Source: Flavobacterium sp. 9AF
GTDB taxonomy: Bacteria > Bacteroidota > Bacteroidia > Flavobacteriales > Flavobacteriaceae
Reading direction: 5' to 3'
Assembly: GCF_902506265.1 (NCBI RefSeq)
Contig: NZ_LR733556.1
Coordinates: 919,103 to 983,102 of the forward strand
Length of the DNA stretch: 64,000 bases
Made by a program: the position numbers and the translations under genes. Under the pieces are notes generated by a model. The model ran no database searches, was not told the origin of the DNA, and was given only the letters and a program-made list of their open reading frames with translations. Positions 16,395 to 25,892 of the stretch are shown in pieces. Each line of letters opens with the position of its first letter. The stretch's first letter is position 1.

Positions 16395-18857
16395 ATGAAA
16401 AAATTATTTACTCTAGTACTTATATTAACTAGTAGCTTTATTTTAGCACAAATTAAAGGAACTGTAACAGATGCCAATGGCAACCCACTACCTTATGTTA
16501 ACATTTATGTTGAGAATACCTACATTGGCACAACAACTAATGAAAATGGAAAATATGAATTGAATTATACCACTTCTAGAAACGTGAATCTTTTGTTTCA
16601 GTATTTAGGATATAAAACGCAAAAGCACAAATTAAATGTTACACAATATCCTTTTATTTATGATGTAACTTTACAAGAAGAAGATTTTCAGTTAAACGAA
16701 GTTGTTGTTCAAAATGGTGTTAACCCAGCAGATGAAATCATTAAAAAAGCAATTATAAATAAAAAATCGAATGCAGATAAAACGGATAAATTTGAAGCAG
16801 ATTTTTATTCTAGAGGTATTTTTAAGGTTAAAGACATCCCTGAAAAGTTCATGGGTGTAGAAATAGGCGATTTAGATGGTAGTCTTGATTCTACAAGAAG
16901 CGGAGTAATTTATTTATCTGAAACAGTTTCTAAAATAAAATTCGAAAAACCTAATAATTTAAAAGAAGAAATTATTGCATCAAAAATAGCAGGAAATGAT
17001 AATGGTTTTAGCTATAATACTGCTTTAAATACTAATTATGATTTTTATGAAAACTATGTCAATTTTGATATAAATATGGTTTCACCCATTGCAGATAATA
17101 CTTTTAATTATTATCGTTTCAAACTTGAAAGCACTTTTTATGATGATAAAAATCAATTAATCAATAAAATACTTGTAACTCCCAAAAGAGATAAAGAACC
17201 GGTTTTCGAAGGATATATTTACATAGTAGAAGATACTTGGGCTATTTATGGTATTGACTTAGATATTAAAGGATATCGTATGCAACAACCTATATTAGAG
17301 ACTATGAAACTAATTCAAAACTTCAGTTATAATACAGAAGAAAAGTTGTGGGTAAAAAATATTCAATCATTAGATTTTAATGCTGGAATATTTGGCATGA
17401 AGTTTACAGGTAAATTTACTCATGTTTTTAGCAATTACCATTTTAAAGAAAACTTTGATAAAAAAACGTTTGGCAAAGAAATTGTCACTTTTGCTGAAAA
17501 TGCAAATAAAAAGGAAAATGCTTTTTGGCAAACAAGTAGACCAGTACCGCTAACAGAAGAAGAAATTACAAGTTATACAAAAAAAGATAGTATACAAACC
17601 ATTAGAAAATCGCAAACCTATTTGGATTCTATTGATGCCAAATCAAATAAATTTAAGTTTTTTGACATTATAACTGGTTATAGTTACAAAAATTCATTTA
17701 AAAATTGGAGCTTTTCTTATGATGGTGTATTAGACTTTTCCTCTTTAAGTTTCAATACGGTTCAAGGTTGGAATTTTGACAGTGGCTTTTCATTCCGAAA
17801 ATGGGATGAAGAAACAGGTAAGTTTACTTCTATAAGCTCAAAATTCAATTATGGGTTTGCAGAAGACAGGTTGCGTGTTATAGGACGTTATTTTCATCGT
17901 TTTAATAATAAAAACTATGCAAATCTAACACTTTCTGGAGGAAGTAGTGTCAATCAATTTAATAGTAATGAACCGATTACAAATTTTGTAAATTCGGTAA
18001 GTACACTGTTCTTTAAGAACAACTTTATGAAATTATACAATAAAGAATTTGTAGAAATTAGTTATGGCCAAGAGGTCATAAACGGATTAACGGCTAATGC
18101 TAAAATATCCTATGAAAATAGACATTCTCTTTTTAATACTACAGATTATGCAATTGCAAAAAAAGAGGATATTTATTTTTCAAATGATCCATTAAACCCG
18201 TTTGACTATACATCTGGATTTGAAAAACACAGTCTATATAAAGCGCATATTTCAACTAGAATTCGTTTTGGTCAAAAATACATATCAAGACCAGACGGAA
18301 AGATCAACATACAAAATGACAACTACCCCATTTTAAGTTTTGCTTACGAAAAAGCTTTTGGAGGAAGTGAATCTAATTACAATTATGATTTTGTGGCAGC
18401 ACGTATTGATTATAATAAAACACTTGGCAACAAAGGAGAATTTGACATCAATATAAGAGGTGGAAAATTTTTCAATGCTGATGGTATTTCTTTTATTGAT
18501 TATAAGCATTTTAATGGAAATCAAACGCATGTGAATTTTAGAGGCAATTATACGAATGCTTTTAATCTACTTCCTTATTACACACATTCTACAAATGATT
18601 CCTATTTAGAAACCCATTTGCAACACAATTTTAAAGGATATATTATGAATAAAATTCCGTTATTAAACAAATTACAATGGAATTTAGTAGGTGGTTTTCA
18701 CCAAATTAATATACCCCATACAAAACCTTATCAGGAATTTAGTGTAGGTTTTGATAATATTGGTTTTGGTAAATTCCGATTTTTACGAATTGATTATGTA
18801 AGAGCGTATCAAGGTGGTTTCCAAGGAGACGGAATAATGTTTGGATTACGTTTTTAA
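16395..18857 (+). CDS. DUF5686 outer-membrane protein with carboxypeptidase-regulatory-like domain
   Basis: An 820-residue protein. I start it at the ATG at 16395, which gives the signal peptide MKKLFTLVLILTSSFILAQ; a frame extending seven residues upstream has no signal-peptide logic. The N-terminal domain (about 20-105) is CarboxypepD_reg-like (IKGTVTDANGNPLPYVNIYV), and the rest matches the DUF5686 family, which follows that domain in many flavobacterial proteins. The C-terminus is barrel-like (GIMFGLRF). It resembles a TonB receptor but lacks a plug domain. Function unknown, probably an outer-membrane protein. Confidence 0.85.
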   Translation: MKKLFTLVLILTSSFILAQIKGTVTDANGNPLPYVNIYVENTYIGTTTNENGKYELNYTTSRNVNLLFQYLGYKTQKHKLNVTQYPFIYDVTLQEEDFQLNEVVVQNGVNPADEIIKKAIINKKSNADKTDKFEADFYSRGIFKVKDIPEKFMGVEIGDLDGSLDSTRSGVIYLSETVSKIKFEKPNNLKEEIIASKIAGNDNGFSYNTALNTNYDFYENYVNFDINMVSPIADNTFNYYRFKLESTFYDDKNQLINKILVTPKRDKEPVFEGYIYIVEDTWAIYGIDLDIKGYRMQQPILETMKLIQNFSYNTEEKLWVKNIQSLDFNAGIFGMKFTGKFTHVFSNYHFKENFDKKTFGKEIVTFAENANKKENAFWQTSRPVPLTEEEITSYTKKDSIQTIRKSQTYLDSIDAKSNKFKFFDIITGYSYKNSFKNWSFSYDGVLDFSSLSFNTVQGWNFDSGFSFRKWDEETGKFTSISSKFNYGFAEDRLRVIGRYFHRFNNKNYANLTLSGGSSVNQFNSNEPITNFVNSVSTLFFKNNFMKLYNKEFVEISYGQEVINGLTANAKISYENRHSLFNTTDYAIAKKEDIYFSNDPLNPFDYTSGFEKHSLYKAHISTRIRFGQKYISRPDGKINIQNDNYPILSFAYEKAFGGSESNYNYDFVAARIDYNKTLGNKGEFDINIRGGKFFNADGISFIDYKHFNGNQTHVNFRGNYTNAFNLLPYYTHSTNDSYLETHLQHNFKGYIMNKIPLLNKLQWNLVGGFHQINIPHTKPYQEFSVGFDNIGFGKFRFLRIDYVRAYQGGFQGDGIMFGLRF

Positions 18858-18872
18858 TTAAAAAATACCCAT

Positions 18873-18908
18873 AAAAAAATCCAAATTCAAATGAATTTGG
18901 ATTTTTTT
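18873..18908. terminator. Bidirectional terminator between the DUF5686 gene and murA
   Basis: CCAAATTC (18881-18888) pairs with GAATTTGG (18893-18900), with A runs on the left and T runs on the right, so it can end transcription from both converging genes. Confidence 0.85.
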
Positions 18909-18927
18909 ATTATAACTCAAAAAACTG

Positions 18928-20238
18928 TTATACTCTCACAATCTCAGCTCCAAGAGCTCTTAATCGTTCGTCTATTCTTTCATAACCTCTATCAATTTGT
19001 TCGATATTTTGAATCGTACTTGATCCTTTAGCCGTTAAAGCCGCAATTAACAATGAAATTCCCGCACGAATATCTGGTGAACTCATTGTAGTCGCTTTTA
19101 ATTGTGATTGAAAATTATGTCCCATAACTACAGCTCTATGTGGATCACACAACATAATTTTGGCTCCCATGTCGATTAATTTATCTACAAAAAACAATCG
19201 ACTTTCAAACATTTTTTGATGGATTAAGACATCTCCTTCTGCTTGAGTTGCTACGACTAAAACTATACTTAATAAGTCTGGAGTAAAACCTGGCCAGGGT
19301 GCATCAGAAACCGTTAAAATAGAACCATCAATATCAGTTTTTATTTTATAACCATTAGTATGAGCAGGAATATAAATATCATCTCCTTTTCTTTCTAATG
19401 TAATTCCCAATTTTCTGAATACATTCGGAATTTGTCCTAAGTTGTCCCAACTCACATTTTTAATAGTGATTTCACTTCTAGTCATTGCAGCAAGACCAAT
19501 CCAAGAACCAATCTCAATCATATCAGGAAGAATTCGATGTTCGCAACCCCCTAAAGTTTCAACGCCTTCAATGGTTAATAAATTGGAACCAATACCTTGT
19601 ATTTTGGCTCCCATCGAATTCAACATTTTACACAATTGTTGCAAGTAAGGTTCACAAGCTGCGTTATATATAGTAGTTGTTCCTTCTGCTAAAACAGCTG
19701 CCATAACAATATTAGCCGTTCCAGTAACCGAGGCTTCATCTAACAACATATAGGTTCCTTGTAACCTACCTTCTATTTCAACACCATAAAAATGGTCTTC
19801 TCTTTCATATCTAAATTTCGCTCCTAAATTAATAAAACCTTCAAAATGTGTATCTAAACGACGACGACCTATTTTATCTCCTCCAGGCTTTGGAATATAT
19901 CCACAACCAAAACGCGCTAATAATGGCCCCACAATCATTATCGAACCTCTTAAACTTCCTCCTTCTTTTTTAAAAGCTTCCGTTTTTAAATAGTCAACAT
20001 TTACTTCATCCGCTTGAAAAGTATAATCACCAGCACCGTTTTTTTGAATTTTAACACCTAAATTTCCTAAAAGGGTAATTAATTTATTTACATCAATAAT
20101 ATCAGGTATATTGGTTACCCTTACTTTTTCTGATGTTAACAATACAGGACATAAAACCTGTAACGCTTCATTTTTTGCTCCTTGAGGAGTAACTTCTCCT
20201 TTTAGTTGTTTTCCACCTTCTATTTTAAATGTTCCCAT
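18928..20238 (-). CDS. murA: UDP-N-acetylglucosamine 1-carboxyvinyltransferase
   Basis: A 436-residue MurA that joins phosphoenolpyruvate to UDP-GlcNAc, the first committed step of peptidoglycan synthesis. The start (MGTFKIEGGKQLKGEVTPQGAKNEAL) with the KNE motif, the substrate loop and the closing RIDERLRALGAEIVRV are characteristic. The loop that holds the catalytic Cys in most MurA proteins reads PGGDKIGRRRLDTHFEG, with Asp at residue 121 in place of Cys. Such enzymes are catalytically active but resist fosfomycin. It is third in a run with DUF493 and DUF4290, a gene order seen across Bacteroidota. Confidence 0.96.
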   Translation of the reverse strand: MGTFKIEGGKQLKGEVTPQGAKNEALQVLCPVLLTSEKVRVTNIPDIIDVNKLITLLGNLGVKIQKNGAGDYTFQADEVNVDYLKTEAFKKEGGSLRGSIMIVGPLLARFGCGYIPKPGGDKIGRRRLDTHFEGFINLGAKFRYEREDHFYGVEIEGRLQGTYMLLDEASVTGTANIVMAAVLAEGTTTIYNAACEPYLQQLCKMLNSMGAKIQGIGSNLLTIEGVETLGGCEHRILPDMIEIGSWIGLAAMTRSEITIKNVSWDNLGQIPNVFRKLGITLERKGDDIYIPAHTNGYKIKTDIDGSILTVSDAPWPGFTPDLLSIVLVVATQAEGDVLIHQKMFESRLFFVDKLIDMGAKIMLCDPHRAVVMGHNFQSQLKATTMSSPDIRAGISLLIAALTAKGSSTIQNIEQIDRGYERIDERLRALGAEIVRV

Positions 20239-20243
20239 GAAAA

Positions 20244-20945
20244 TTAATTTCTTTTATGGTTTTTAGGATTATTATTATTTGGTTTTTTCTTATGGTTTTT
20301 AGTATTCGAATTCTTATTACCCGAATTAAATTGTGATTTGTTTGATACTTTCTTATTCACTTTCATAAGGTTGTGTGAATTGGAAAGTTCTTCATTTGAT
20401 TTGAATAAATTTATTTTCCCATCAGATAATTCTAATAAATGCTGAAAAATAACTTCATCTTCTACTGTTTCTTTGTTCCAACTCAAGTAGCATTTCTTCA
20501 TATGGTTAGCAATAACCAATATTAAAGCACTTTTCAAATCTCCTTCTTCCCATTTTATAGCCACATCTATCATATATTTGATGTTATTTCCATAAAAACG
20601 ATATTTAGGAAAGTTTTGCGGATATTTTAATATATCTGGACGTTGGTTTAAAGCTTCTCTGGAAGGAATTGGATAAGGTGAATCTACATCTAATTTAAAA
20701 TCAGACATAATAAACAATTGATCCCATAATTTATGTTGAAAATCGGGAACATCTCTTAAATGAGGATTTAAAGAACCCATGACAGAAATAACATATTTTG
20801 CTGCCTTATTTCTATCTTCTCTGTCCTTAATATCTGTTACCTGATCAATTAATTTCTGTAAATGTCTTCCATACTCAGGAATTATTAAAGGTTCACGCAA
20901 TGAATTATATTCTAATTGTGAAACTGCTTCTGTTTTTACTTCCAT
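20244..20945 (-). CDS. DUF4290 family protein upstream of murA
   Basis: A 233-residue protein of the DUF4290 family, which is restricted to Bacteroidota and almost always sits directly upstream of murA. The conserved region covers about 1-165 (LREPLIIPEYGRHLQKLIDQ, then MGSLNPHLRDVPDFQHKLWD). The tail from about residue 185 is Asn/Lys-rich and disordered. No signal peptide, so cytosolic. The five-base gap to murA indicates cotranscription. Biochemical role unknown; a link to cell-wall synthesis is suggested only by context. Confidence 0.88.
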   Translation of the reverse strand: MEVKTEAVSQLEYNSLREPLIIPEYGRHLQKLIDQVTDIKDREDRNKAAKYVISVMGSLNPHLRDVPDFQHKLWDQLFIMSDFKLDVDSPYPIPSREALNQRPDILKYPQNFPKYRFYGNNIKYMIDVAIKWEEGDLKSALILVIANHMKKCYLSWNKETVEDEVIFQHLLELSDGKINLFKSNEELSNSHNLMKVNKKVSNKSQFNSGNKNSNTKNHKKKPNNNNPKNHKRN

Positions 20946-20947
20946 AA

Positions 20948-21238
20948 TTATAATGATATGATACCTTCTACCACAGCTAATTCTTGATATTTATCAATTA
21001 CACTCTGTGGGTTTTGCATTTGTACACTTATTGATATACTAGTGTATTTTCCTGTTTTAGATTGTGTTGTATTAATAACTGCTCCCATTTCATTGAAAGC
21101 ATTCTCTACCGTTTCTACTTTTTCAACATTTGAAGGAACAATAAATTTAAATAAATATTCTGTAGGCCATAGTGAAGTATTTGCCAATTCCTCTTTCAAA
21201 CGAATATAAAAGTCTTCCGTTTTCTTATCCATCTTCAT
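20948..21238 (-). CDS. DUF493 (YbeD-like) family protein
   Basis: A small cytosolic protein of 96 residues belonging to the DUF493/YbeD family (a ferredoxin-like fold), with the family-typical sequence LWPTEYLFKFIVPS and the closing SISISVQMQNPQSVI. The start is uncertain: ATG at 21238 gives MKMDKKTEDF, and ATG at 21232 gives MDKKTEDF. A longer frame upstream adds an unlikely hydrophobic tail. It lies two bases before the DUF4290 gene, so it should be the first gene of the murA run. In other bacteria YbeD sits near lipoate genes, but not here. Confidence 0.85.
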   Translation of the reverse strand: MKMDKKTEDFYIRLKEELANTSLWPTEYLFKFIVPSNVEKVETVENAFNEMGAVINTTQSKTGKYTSISISVQMQNPQSVIDKYQELAVVEGIISL

Positions 21239-21357
21239 TTTTTTAAAGTAGCAAATATACTTTTTTAAGTTAAGAATAAATGTTTTGAAGAACATAAATT
21301 TAATTTATGAACTAGATTTTTAAAAAAAACTTACTTTTGCGTTTTAGTTTTAATGGA

Positions 21358-21897
21358 ATGGAGAAAGAAATTGTAGTTTTGATAGGAGGTCCAAGCTCTG
21401 GAAAAACAACTTTAATTAATGCTTTAGTAAAAGAAGGACATATATGTTATCCTGAAATTTCAAGAGAAGTAATTCAAAAAGCGCAACAAGAGGGTATTGA
21501 ACAATTATTTTTAGAAAAACCTTTATTATTTAGTGAAATGCTATTAGAAGGTAGAATAAAACAATATCAACAAGCAAAATTAGAAACTTCTAATCTTATT
21601 TTTATAGATAGAGGTCTTCCAGACGTAATAGCTTATATGAATTTTATTGGTGATTCTTTCCCTGAAGCTTTCCATGAAGCTTGTTTAACACATAAGTATT
21701 CAAAGGTATTTGTATTACCCCCTTGGGAAGAAATTTATACTAGTGATCAAGAACGTTATGAATCTTTTGAACAAGCGGTAGAAATTCAAATGCATTTAGA
21801 AAATATTTACCAAAAATATGGTTATCATTTAATTCATGTTCCAAAAGACACTGTAGAAAATAGAGTTTCATTTTTAATGAGTGAACTTAAAAAATAA
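21358..21897 (+). CDS. AAA-family ATPase (AAA_28-like)
   Basis: A 179-residue P-loop protein with a Walker A motif GGPSSGKTT (about residues 9-17), followed by a Lys-rich region, a Walker B-like strand (LIFIDRGLPDVIAY) and a C-terminal helix. The arrangement fits AAA_28 proteins, small ATPases of unknown substrate. I chose ATG 21358 because a TACTTTTG -7 box at 21332-21339 would overlap any earlier start. It lies 34 bases upstream of recQ and may be cotranscribed with recQ and fmt. Role unknown. Confidence 0.85.
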   Translation: MEKEIVVLIGGPSSGKTTLINALVKEGHICYPEISREVIQKAQQEGIEQLFLEKPLLFSEMLLEGRIKQYQQAKLETSNLIFIDRGLPDVIAYMNFIGDSFPEAFHEACLTHKYSKVFVLPPWEEIYTSDQERYESFEQAVEIQMHLENIYQKYGYHLIHVPKDTVENRVSFLMSELKK

Positions 21898-21931
21898 TTG
21901 GTTAACTTAAACATTTCTATCTTTTTTTATA

Positions 21932-23815
21932 ATGACTGGATCTTTACAAATTCTTCAAAAGTATTGGAAATATGGTTCTTTTAGAGAACTACAAGAAGAA
22001 ATAATTGATTCGGTTTTAGAAAAGAAAGACACCTTTGTACTTTTACCCACTAGCGGAGGCAAATCGATATGCTATCAAGTGCCTGGCATGCAAATGGAAG
22101 GTATTTGCTTGGTTATTTCTCCTTTAATTGCTTTAATTAAAGATCAGGTTCAAAACTTACAAAAACGAGACATTAAAGCGATAGCTCTTTTGGGTGGAAT
22201 TTCACAAAATGAAACTATCGATTTGCTTGACAATTGCCAATTTGGAAATTATAAGTTTCTATATCTTTCTCCAGAAAGATTACAGCAAGATTGGATTATT
22301 GAAAGGCTTAAGCAACTCCCTATTAACCTTATAGCAATTGATGAAGCTCATTGTGTAAGCCAGTGGGGACACGATTTTCGTCCTTCCTATCTAAAAATTA
22401 AAAACCTTAAAATACATTTTCCAAAAATCCCTTTTTTAGCTTTGACAGCTTCAGCTACAAAACGAGTACAAGAAGATGTTATCCAAAATTTAGCTTTAGA
22501 CAATCCCGCTATATTTCAAAAATCATTTAGTAGAAAAAATCTAGCGTATCATGTTATTGAAACAGAAGATAAATTATATAAAGTAAGACAAATACTTACT
22601 AAAAATCCCCAATCATCTATTATTTATGTACGTAATCGAAAATCTTGTTTAGAATTATCGCATCAATTAGAAGCGTTTGGTTTTACAGCAACTTACTTTC
22701 ATGGTGGTTTACCAAGCAAAGAAAAAGAACACAATATGCAGCTTTGGCTAGAAGACAAAGCCCAAGTTATTGTAGCTACTAATGCTTTTGGAATGGGAAT
22801 TGATAAACCAGATGTAAAAACAGTAATACATGTGCAACTTCCGGAAAACCTAGAAAATTATTATCAAGAAGCTGGAAGAGCAGGGCGAAATAATGAAAAA
22901 GCTTTTGCTATATTATTGGTTAGTGTAGGTGATGTTGAAATAGCAAAAAAACAATTTTTAACCTCTTTACCTGATAAAGATTTTTTAAAAGAAATTTATA
23001 TAAAACTCAACAATTATTTTCAAATAGCATATGGAGAAGGATTTAATGAACAATTTAATTTTAATTTAAATCAATTTTGCACACAATATAATTTTCCTGT
23101 GCTTAAAACATTTAATGCATTACAATATTTAGATAGACAAGGAATTATTACGCTTCAAAATGAATATTCTGAAAAAATAAGCCTTCAATTTATCATTCCC
23201 AGTAAAGAAGTAATACGTTATATGAGTTTGAATCCTAAATCTGAAGAAATTATCACAACCATACTTAGAACCTACCCTGGAGTTTTTGAATTAGACACAT
23301 TAATAAATATCAGTTTAATTGCTAAAAAAGCAAAAACAATTGAAAAAGAGGTTCTCAAAGTTATAACTGATTTAGAGAAAAACAACAACATTCATCTTAT
23401 CATTCAAAATAACGATAGTCGTATTACATTTAACGAAATAAGAGAAGACGCTCTTACCATAAATAGAATTTCAAAACCCTTAGAAAAGCAAAACGAATTA
23501 AAAGTTAATCAATTAAAAAGTGTCATTCACTATATCTCTAAAGAAAAGTGTAAAAACAAACTTTTATTAGAATATTTTGATGAAAAAATAATAGAAAATT
23601 GTGGTATTTGTTCTTATTGTGTTTCACAAAAAAGCACATTAGATTTTGAAACAATCAATAAAGTTGTTCATTTTTTAGAAGAAAAAAAAGCAACATCAAG
23701 AGAAATACAAAATAGTTTAGACTTAACTACAGAACAAACTATCTTTGCCATACAAACCTTACTAGAGAAAAATAAAATAGACATCAACACTTATAATCAA
23801 TATTTTTTATTATAA
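21932..23815 (+). CDS. recQ: ATP-dependent DNA helicase RecQ
   Basis: A 627-residue superfamily 2 helicase that unwinds 3'-to-5' during recombination and repair. Walker A is TSGGKS (residues 40-45), DEAH is at 137-140 (IDEAHCVSQWGHDFR), and the second RecA-like lobe holds NAFGMGIDKPDV and QEAGRAGRN. Four Cys residues (CKNKLLLEYF and CGICSYC) form the RecQ zinc site. After this the tail is only about 65 residues and shows no HRDC domain that I can see. The stop codon overlaps the fmt ATG by one base, so the two genes are translationally coupled. Confidence 0.95.
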   Translation: MTGSLQILQKYWKYGSFRELQEEIIDSVLEKKDTFVLLPTSGGKSICYQVPGMQMEGICLVISPLIALIKDQVQNLQKRDIKAIALLGGISQNETIDLLDNCQFGNYKFLYLSPERLQQDWIIERLKQLPINLIAIDEAHCVSQWGHDFRPSYLKIKNLKIHFPKIPFLALTASATKRVQEDVIQNLALDNPAIFQKSFSRKNLAYHVIETEDKLYKVRQILTKNPQSSIIYVRNRKSCLELSHQLEAFGFTATYFHGGLPSKEKEHNMQLWLEDKAQVIVATNAFGMGIDKPDVKTVIHVQLPENLENYYQEAGRAGRNNEKAFAILLVSVGDVEIAKKQFLTSLPDKDFLKEIYIKLNNYFQIAYGEGFNEQFNFNLNQFCTQYNFPVLKTFNALQYLDRQGIITLQNEYSEKISLQFIIPSKEVIRYMSLNPKSEEIITTILRTYPGVFELDTLINISLIAKKAKTIEKEVLKVITDLEKNNNIHLIIQNNDSRITFNEIREDALTINRISKPLEKQNELKVNQLKSVIHYISKEKCKNKLLLEYFDEKIIENCGICSYCVSQKSTLDFETINKVVHFLEEKKATSREIQNSLDLTTEQTIFAIQTLLEKNKIDINTYNQYFLL

Positions 23816-24762
23816 TGGAAAAATTAAGAATTGTATTTATGGGAACACCTGACTTTGCTGTAGGAATTCTCAACACGATATATAATAGTAACTATGAAAT
23901 TGTAGGTGTAATTACTGCTCCAGACAAGCCTGCGGGTCGAGGACAAAAAATAAGTATGAGTGCAGTAAAAGAATTTGCATTAGAAAAAAATTTAAAACTT
24001 TTACAACCAACTAATCTCAAATCAGAAAATTTTTTGAACGAATTGAGAAATTTAGATGCTAATTTACAAATTGTAGTTGCTTTTAGAATGTTACCCGAAG
24101 TAGTTTGGAAAATGCCTAAATATGGCACCTTTAACTTACATGCATCGCTACTTCCTCAATATCGTGGGGCAGCACCTATTAATTGGGCTATTATAAATGG
24201 AGAAACTAAAACTGGAGTAACTACGTTCTTTATTGATGATAAAATTGACACAGGTGCAATGATATTACACAAAGAGACAAACATCTCTCCTACCGAAAAC
24301 GTTGGAGAATTACATGACAAACTCATGCATTTAGGTTGTAATGCTGTCATTGAAACATTAGATTTAATTGCCAATAACAAAGTAAAAACAACTATTCAAG
24401 AAGAACTTGGAGAATTAAAAACTGCTTACAAACTTAACAAAGAAAACTGTAAAATTAATTGGTCTAAAAAAGGAAATGAGATTTACAACCTTATAAGAGG
24501 TTTAAATCCTTATCCTGCAGCTTGGACATATATTAAAGATGGTCATAATGAATGGAATGTAAAGTTCTTTGATATTCATTTTTCGGCTGAAACACATAAA
24601 AATCCTGTTGGTAAACTAATCACATCCAAAAAAGAATTAAAGATTGCAACCCTTGATGGATATCTTCATATATATAGTTTACAATTCCCAGGAAAAAGAA
24701 AAATGGAAACTAAAGAATTGCTGAATGGTATAGAATTTTCTGAAGACGCGATTGCTTTTTAG
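23815..24762 (+). CDS. fmt: Methionyl-tRNA formyltransferase
   Basis: A 315-residue enzyme that formylates Met-tRNA for initiation, using 10-formyltetrahydrofolate. The N-terminal formyltransferase domain has the start MGTPDFAV and the hallmark SLLPQYRGAAPINWAI (about residues 112-127), preceded by the catalytic His-Ala region LHA. The smaller C-terminal domain spans about 210-315. The length and motif set are normal. Its ATG overlaps the recQ stop by one base, a link seen in other Flavobacteria. No terminator follows immediately, and the HU gene has its own promoter. Confidence 0.96.
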   Translation: MEKLRIVFMGTPDFAVGILNTIYNSNYEIVGVITAPDKPAGRGQKISMSAVKEFALEKNLKLLQPTNLKSENFLNELRNLDANLQIVVAFRMLPEVVWKMPKYGTFNLHASLLPQYRGAAPINWAIINGETKTGVTTFFIDDKIDTGAMILHKETNISPTENVGELHDKLMHLGCNAVIETLDLIANNKVKTTIQEELGELKTAYKLNKENCKINWSKKGNEIYNLIRGLNPYPAAWTYIKDGHNEWNVKFFDIHFSAETHKNPVGKLITSKKELKIATLDGYLHIYSLQFPGKRKMETKELLNGIEFSEDAIAF

Positions 24763-24866
24763 ACCTTATGAATACTGATACAATCGTTTTAAATTAGAAA
24801 AACAACCAAGGTTATTAACAAAAAAACCGTTTTATTAACATTTTAAGGTAAAATCCTAGTAAACAC

Positions 24867-24896
24867 TTGCACAATTCAGTTATACAACTAAATTTG
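24867..24896 (+). promoter_or_regulatory. Promoter of the HU gene
   Basis: TTG (24867-24869), 19 bp, TAAATTTG (24889-24896) match the Bacteroidota consensus fully. A 43-base leader follows before the ATG. Confidence 0.75.
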
Positions 24897-24939
24897 TGTA
24901 GAAATAATTAAGTTTAACCAAATTAATAAACATTTTATT

Positions 24940-25212
24940 ATGAACAAGTCAGAATTAATCGATGCAATGGCAGCTTCAGCTGGAATTACAAAAGCAGCTG
25001 CTAAATTAGCTTTAGAATCATTTTTAAGCAACGTGGAAGGAACTTTGAAAAAAGGTGGAAGAGTTTCATTAGTAGGTTTTGGTTCTTGGTCTGTATCTAA
25101 AAGAGCTGCTAGAGATGGAAGAAACCCACAAACTGGTAAAACTATTAAAATTGCTGCTAAAAATGTAGTTAAATTTAAAGCTGGTGCAGAGTTAGACGGA
25201 GCTGTAAACTAA
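24940..25212 (+). CDS. HU family DNA-binding protein
   Basis: A 90-residue nucleoid-associated protein. The dimerising helices (MNKSELIDAMAASAGITKAAAKLALESF) and beta arm with GRNPQTGKTIKIAAKNVVKFKAG are typical of HU. It bends DNA and helps compact the nucleoid. It is a single-gene unit between a strong promoter and a strong terminator, which agrees with high expression, and its codon choice is narrow (GCT, AAA, GGT), which also suggests a highly expressed gene. Confidence 0.96.
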   Translation: MNKSELIDAMAASAGITKAAAKLALESFLSNVEGTLKKGGRVSLVGFGSWSVSKRAARDGRNPQTGKTIKIAAKNVVKFKAGAELDGAVN

Positions 25213-25235
25213 TCTTATTTTTTTACATAAATCAT

Positions 25236-25264
25236 AAAATCCCGCAAATGCGGGATTTTTTTTT
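25236..25264 (+). terminator. Terminator of the HU gene
   Basis: AATCCCGC (25238-25245) pairs with GCGGGATT (25250-25257) around AAAT, with a run of at least eight T residues behind. Confidence 0.9.
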
Positions 25265-25331
25265 AACTTTTTAAGAAAAACATTTGATTTTGTAAACATT
25301 TTTTGATAATTTTAAATAAAAATCATCGCTT

Positions 25332-25892
25332 ATGATATCAGTTTTACCCAAAAAAGGACATTTGCTGATAGCAGAACCTTCAACCTTAGGAGATTTTTCT
25401 TTTAACAGATCAGTTATTCTACTAGCAGAGCATAATCATGATGGATCTGTTGGTTTTATATTAAACAAACCTTTATCTTATACTATAAATGATTTAGTTC
25501 CAGAAATTGAAGCTTCATTTAAAGTATATAATGGTGGTCCTGTTGAACAAGATAATCTTTATTTTATTCATAATATTCCTGAAATTATTCCCGACAGTGT
25601 AGAAATTGCACATGGAATCTATTGGGGTGGTGATTTTGAAACCACTAAAAACCTTATTAATCAAGGTCTAATCTCTAAAAATAACATTCGCTTCTTTCTA
25701 GGCTATAGTGGATGGGCACTCCATCAATTAGAAAATGAACTCAAAGAAAATTCTTGGATAATTACGGAAAATACACAAAAAAGTGAGCTACTTGCTCAAG
25801 CATCACAATATTTTTGGAAAGAAAAAATACAAGAACAAGGAGGTGAATATATATTGTTTTCAAATGCCCCCTCTGACCCAATACTTAATTAA
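25332..25892 (+). CDS. YqgE/AlgH family protein
   Basis: A 186-residue protein of the YqgE/AlgH family. Typical features are the N-terminal GHLLIAEPSTLGDFSFNRSVILLAEHNHDGSVGFILNKPL segment (quoted in parts in this family as LxxxFxxSVxLLxxHxxxGxxGxxLN) and the GGPVEQDNLYFIHN motif, then GYSGWALHQLENEL. It is cytosolic and its function is not settled, although AlgH has been linked to transcription control and peptidyl release. Its last eight bases overlap the convergent aminotransferase gene. It follows the HU terminator and shares no operon. Confidence 0.93.
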   Translation: MISVLPKKGHLLIAEPSTLGDFSFNRSVILLAEHNHDGSVGFILNKPLSYTINDLVPEIEASFKVYNGGPVEQDNLYFIHNIPEIIPDSVEIAHGIYWGGDFETTKNLINQGLISKNNIRFFLGYSGWALHQLENELKENSWIITENTQKSELLAQASQYFWKEKIQEQGGEYILFSNAPSDPILN

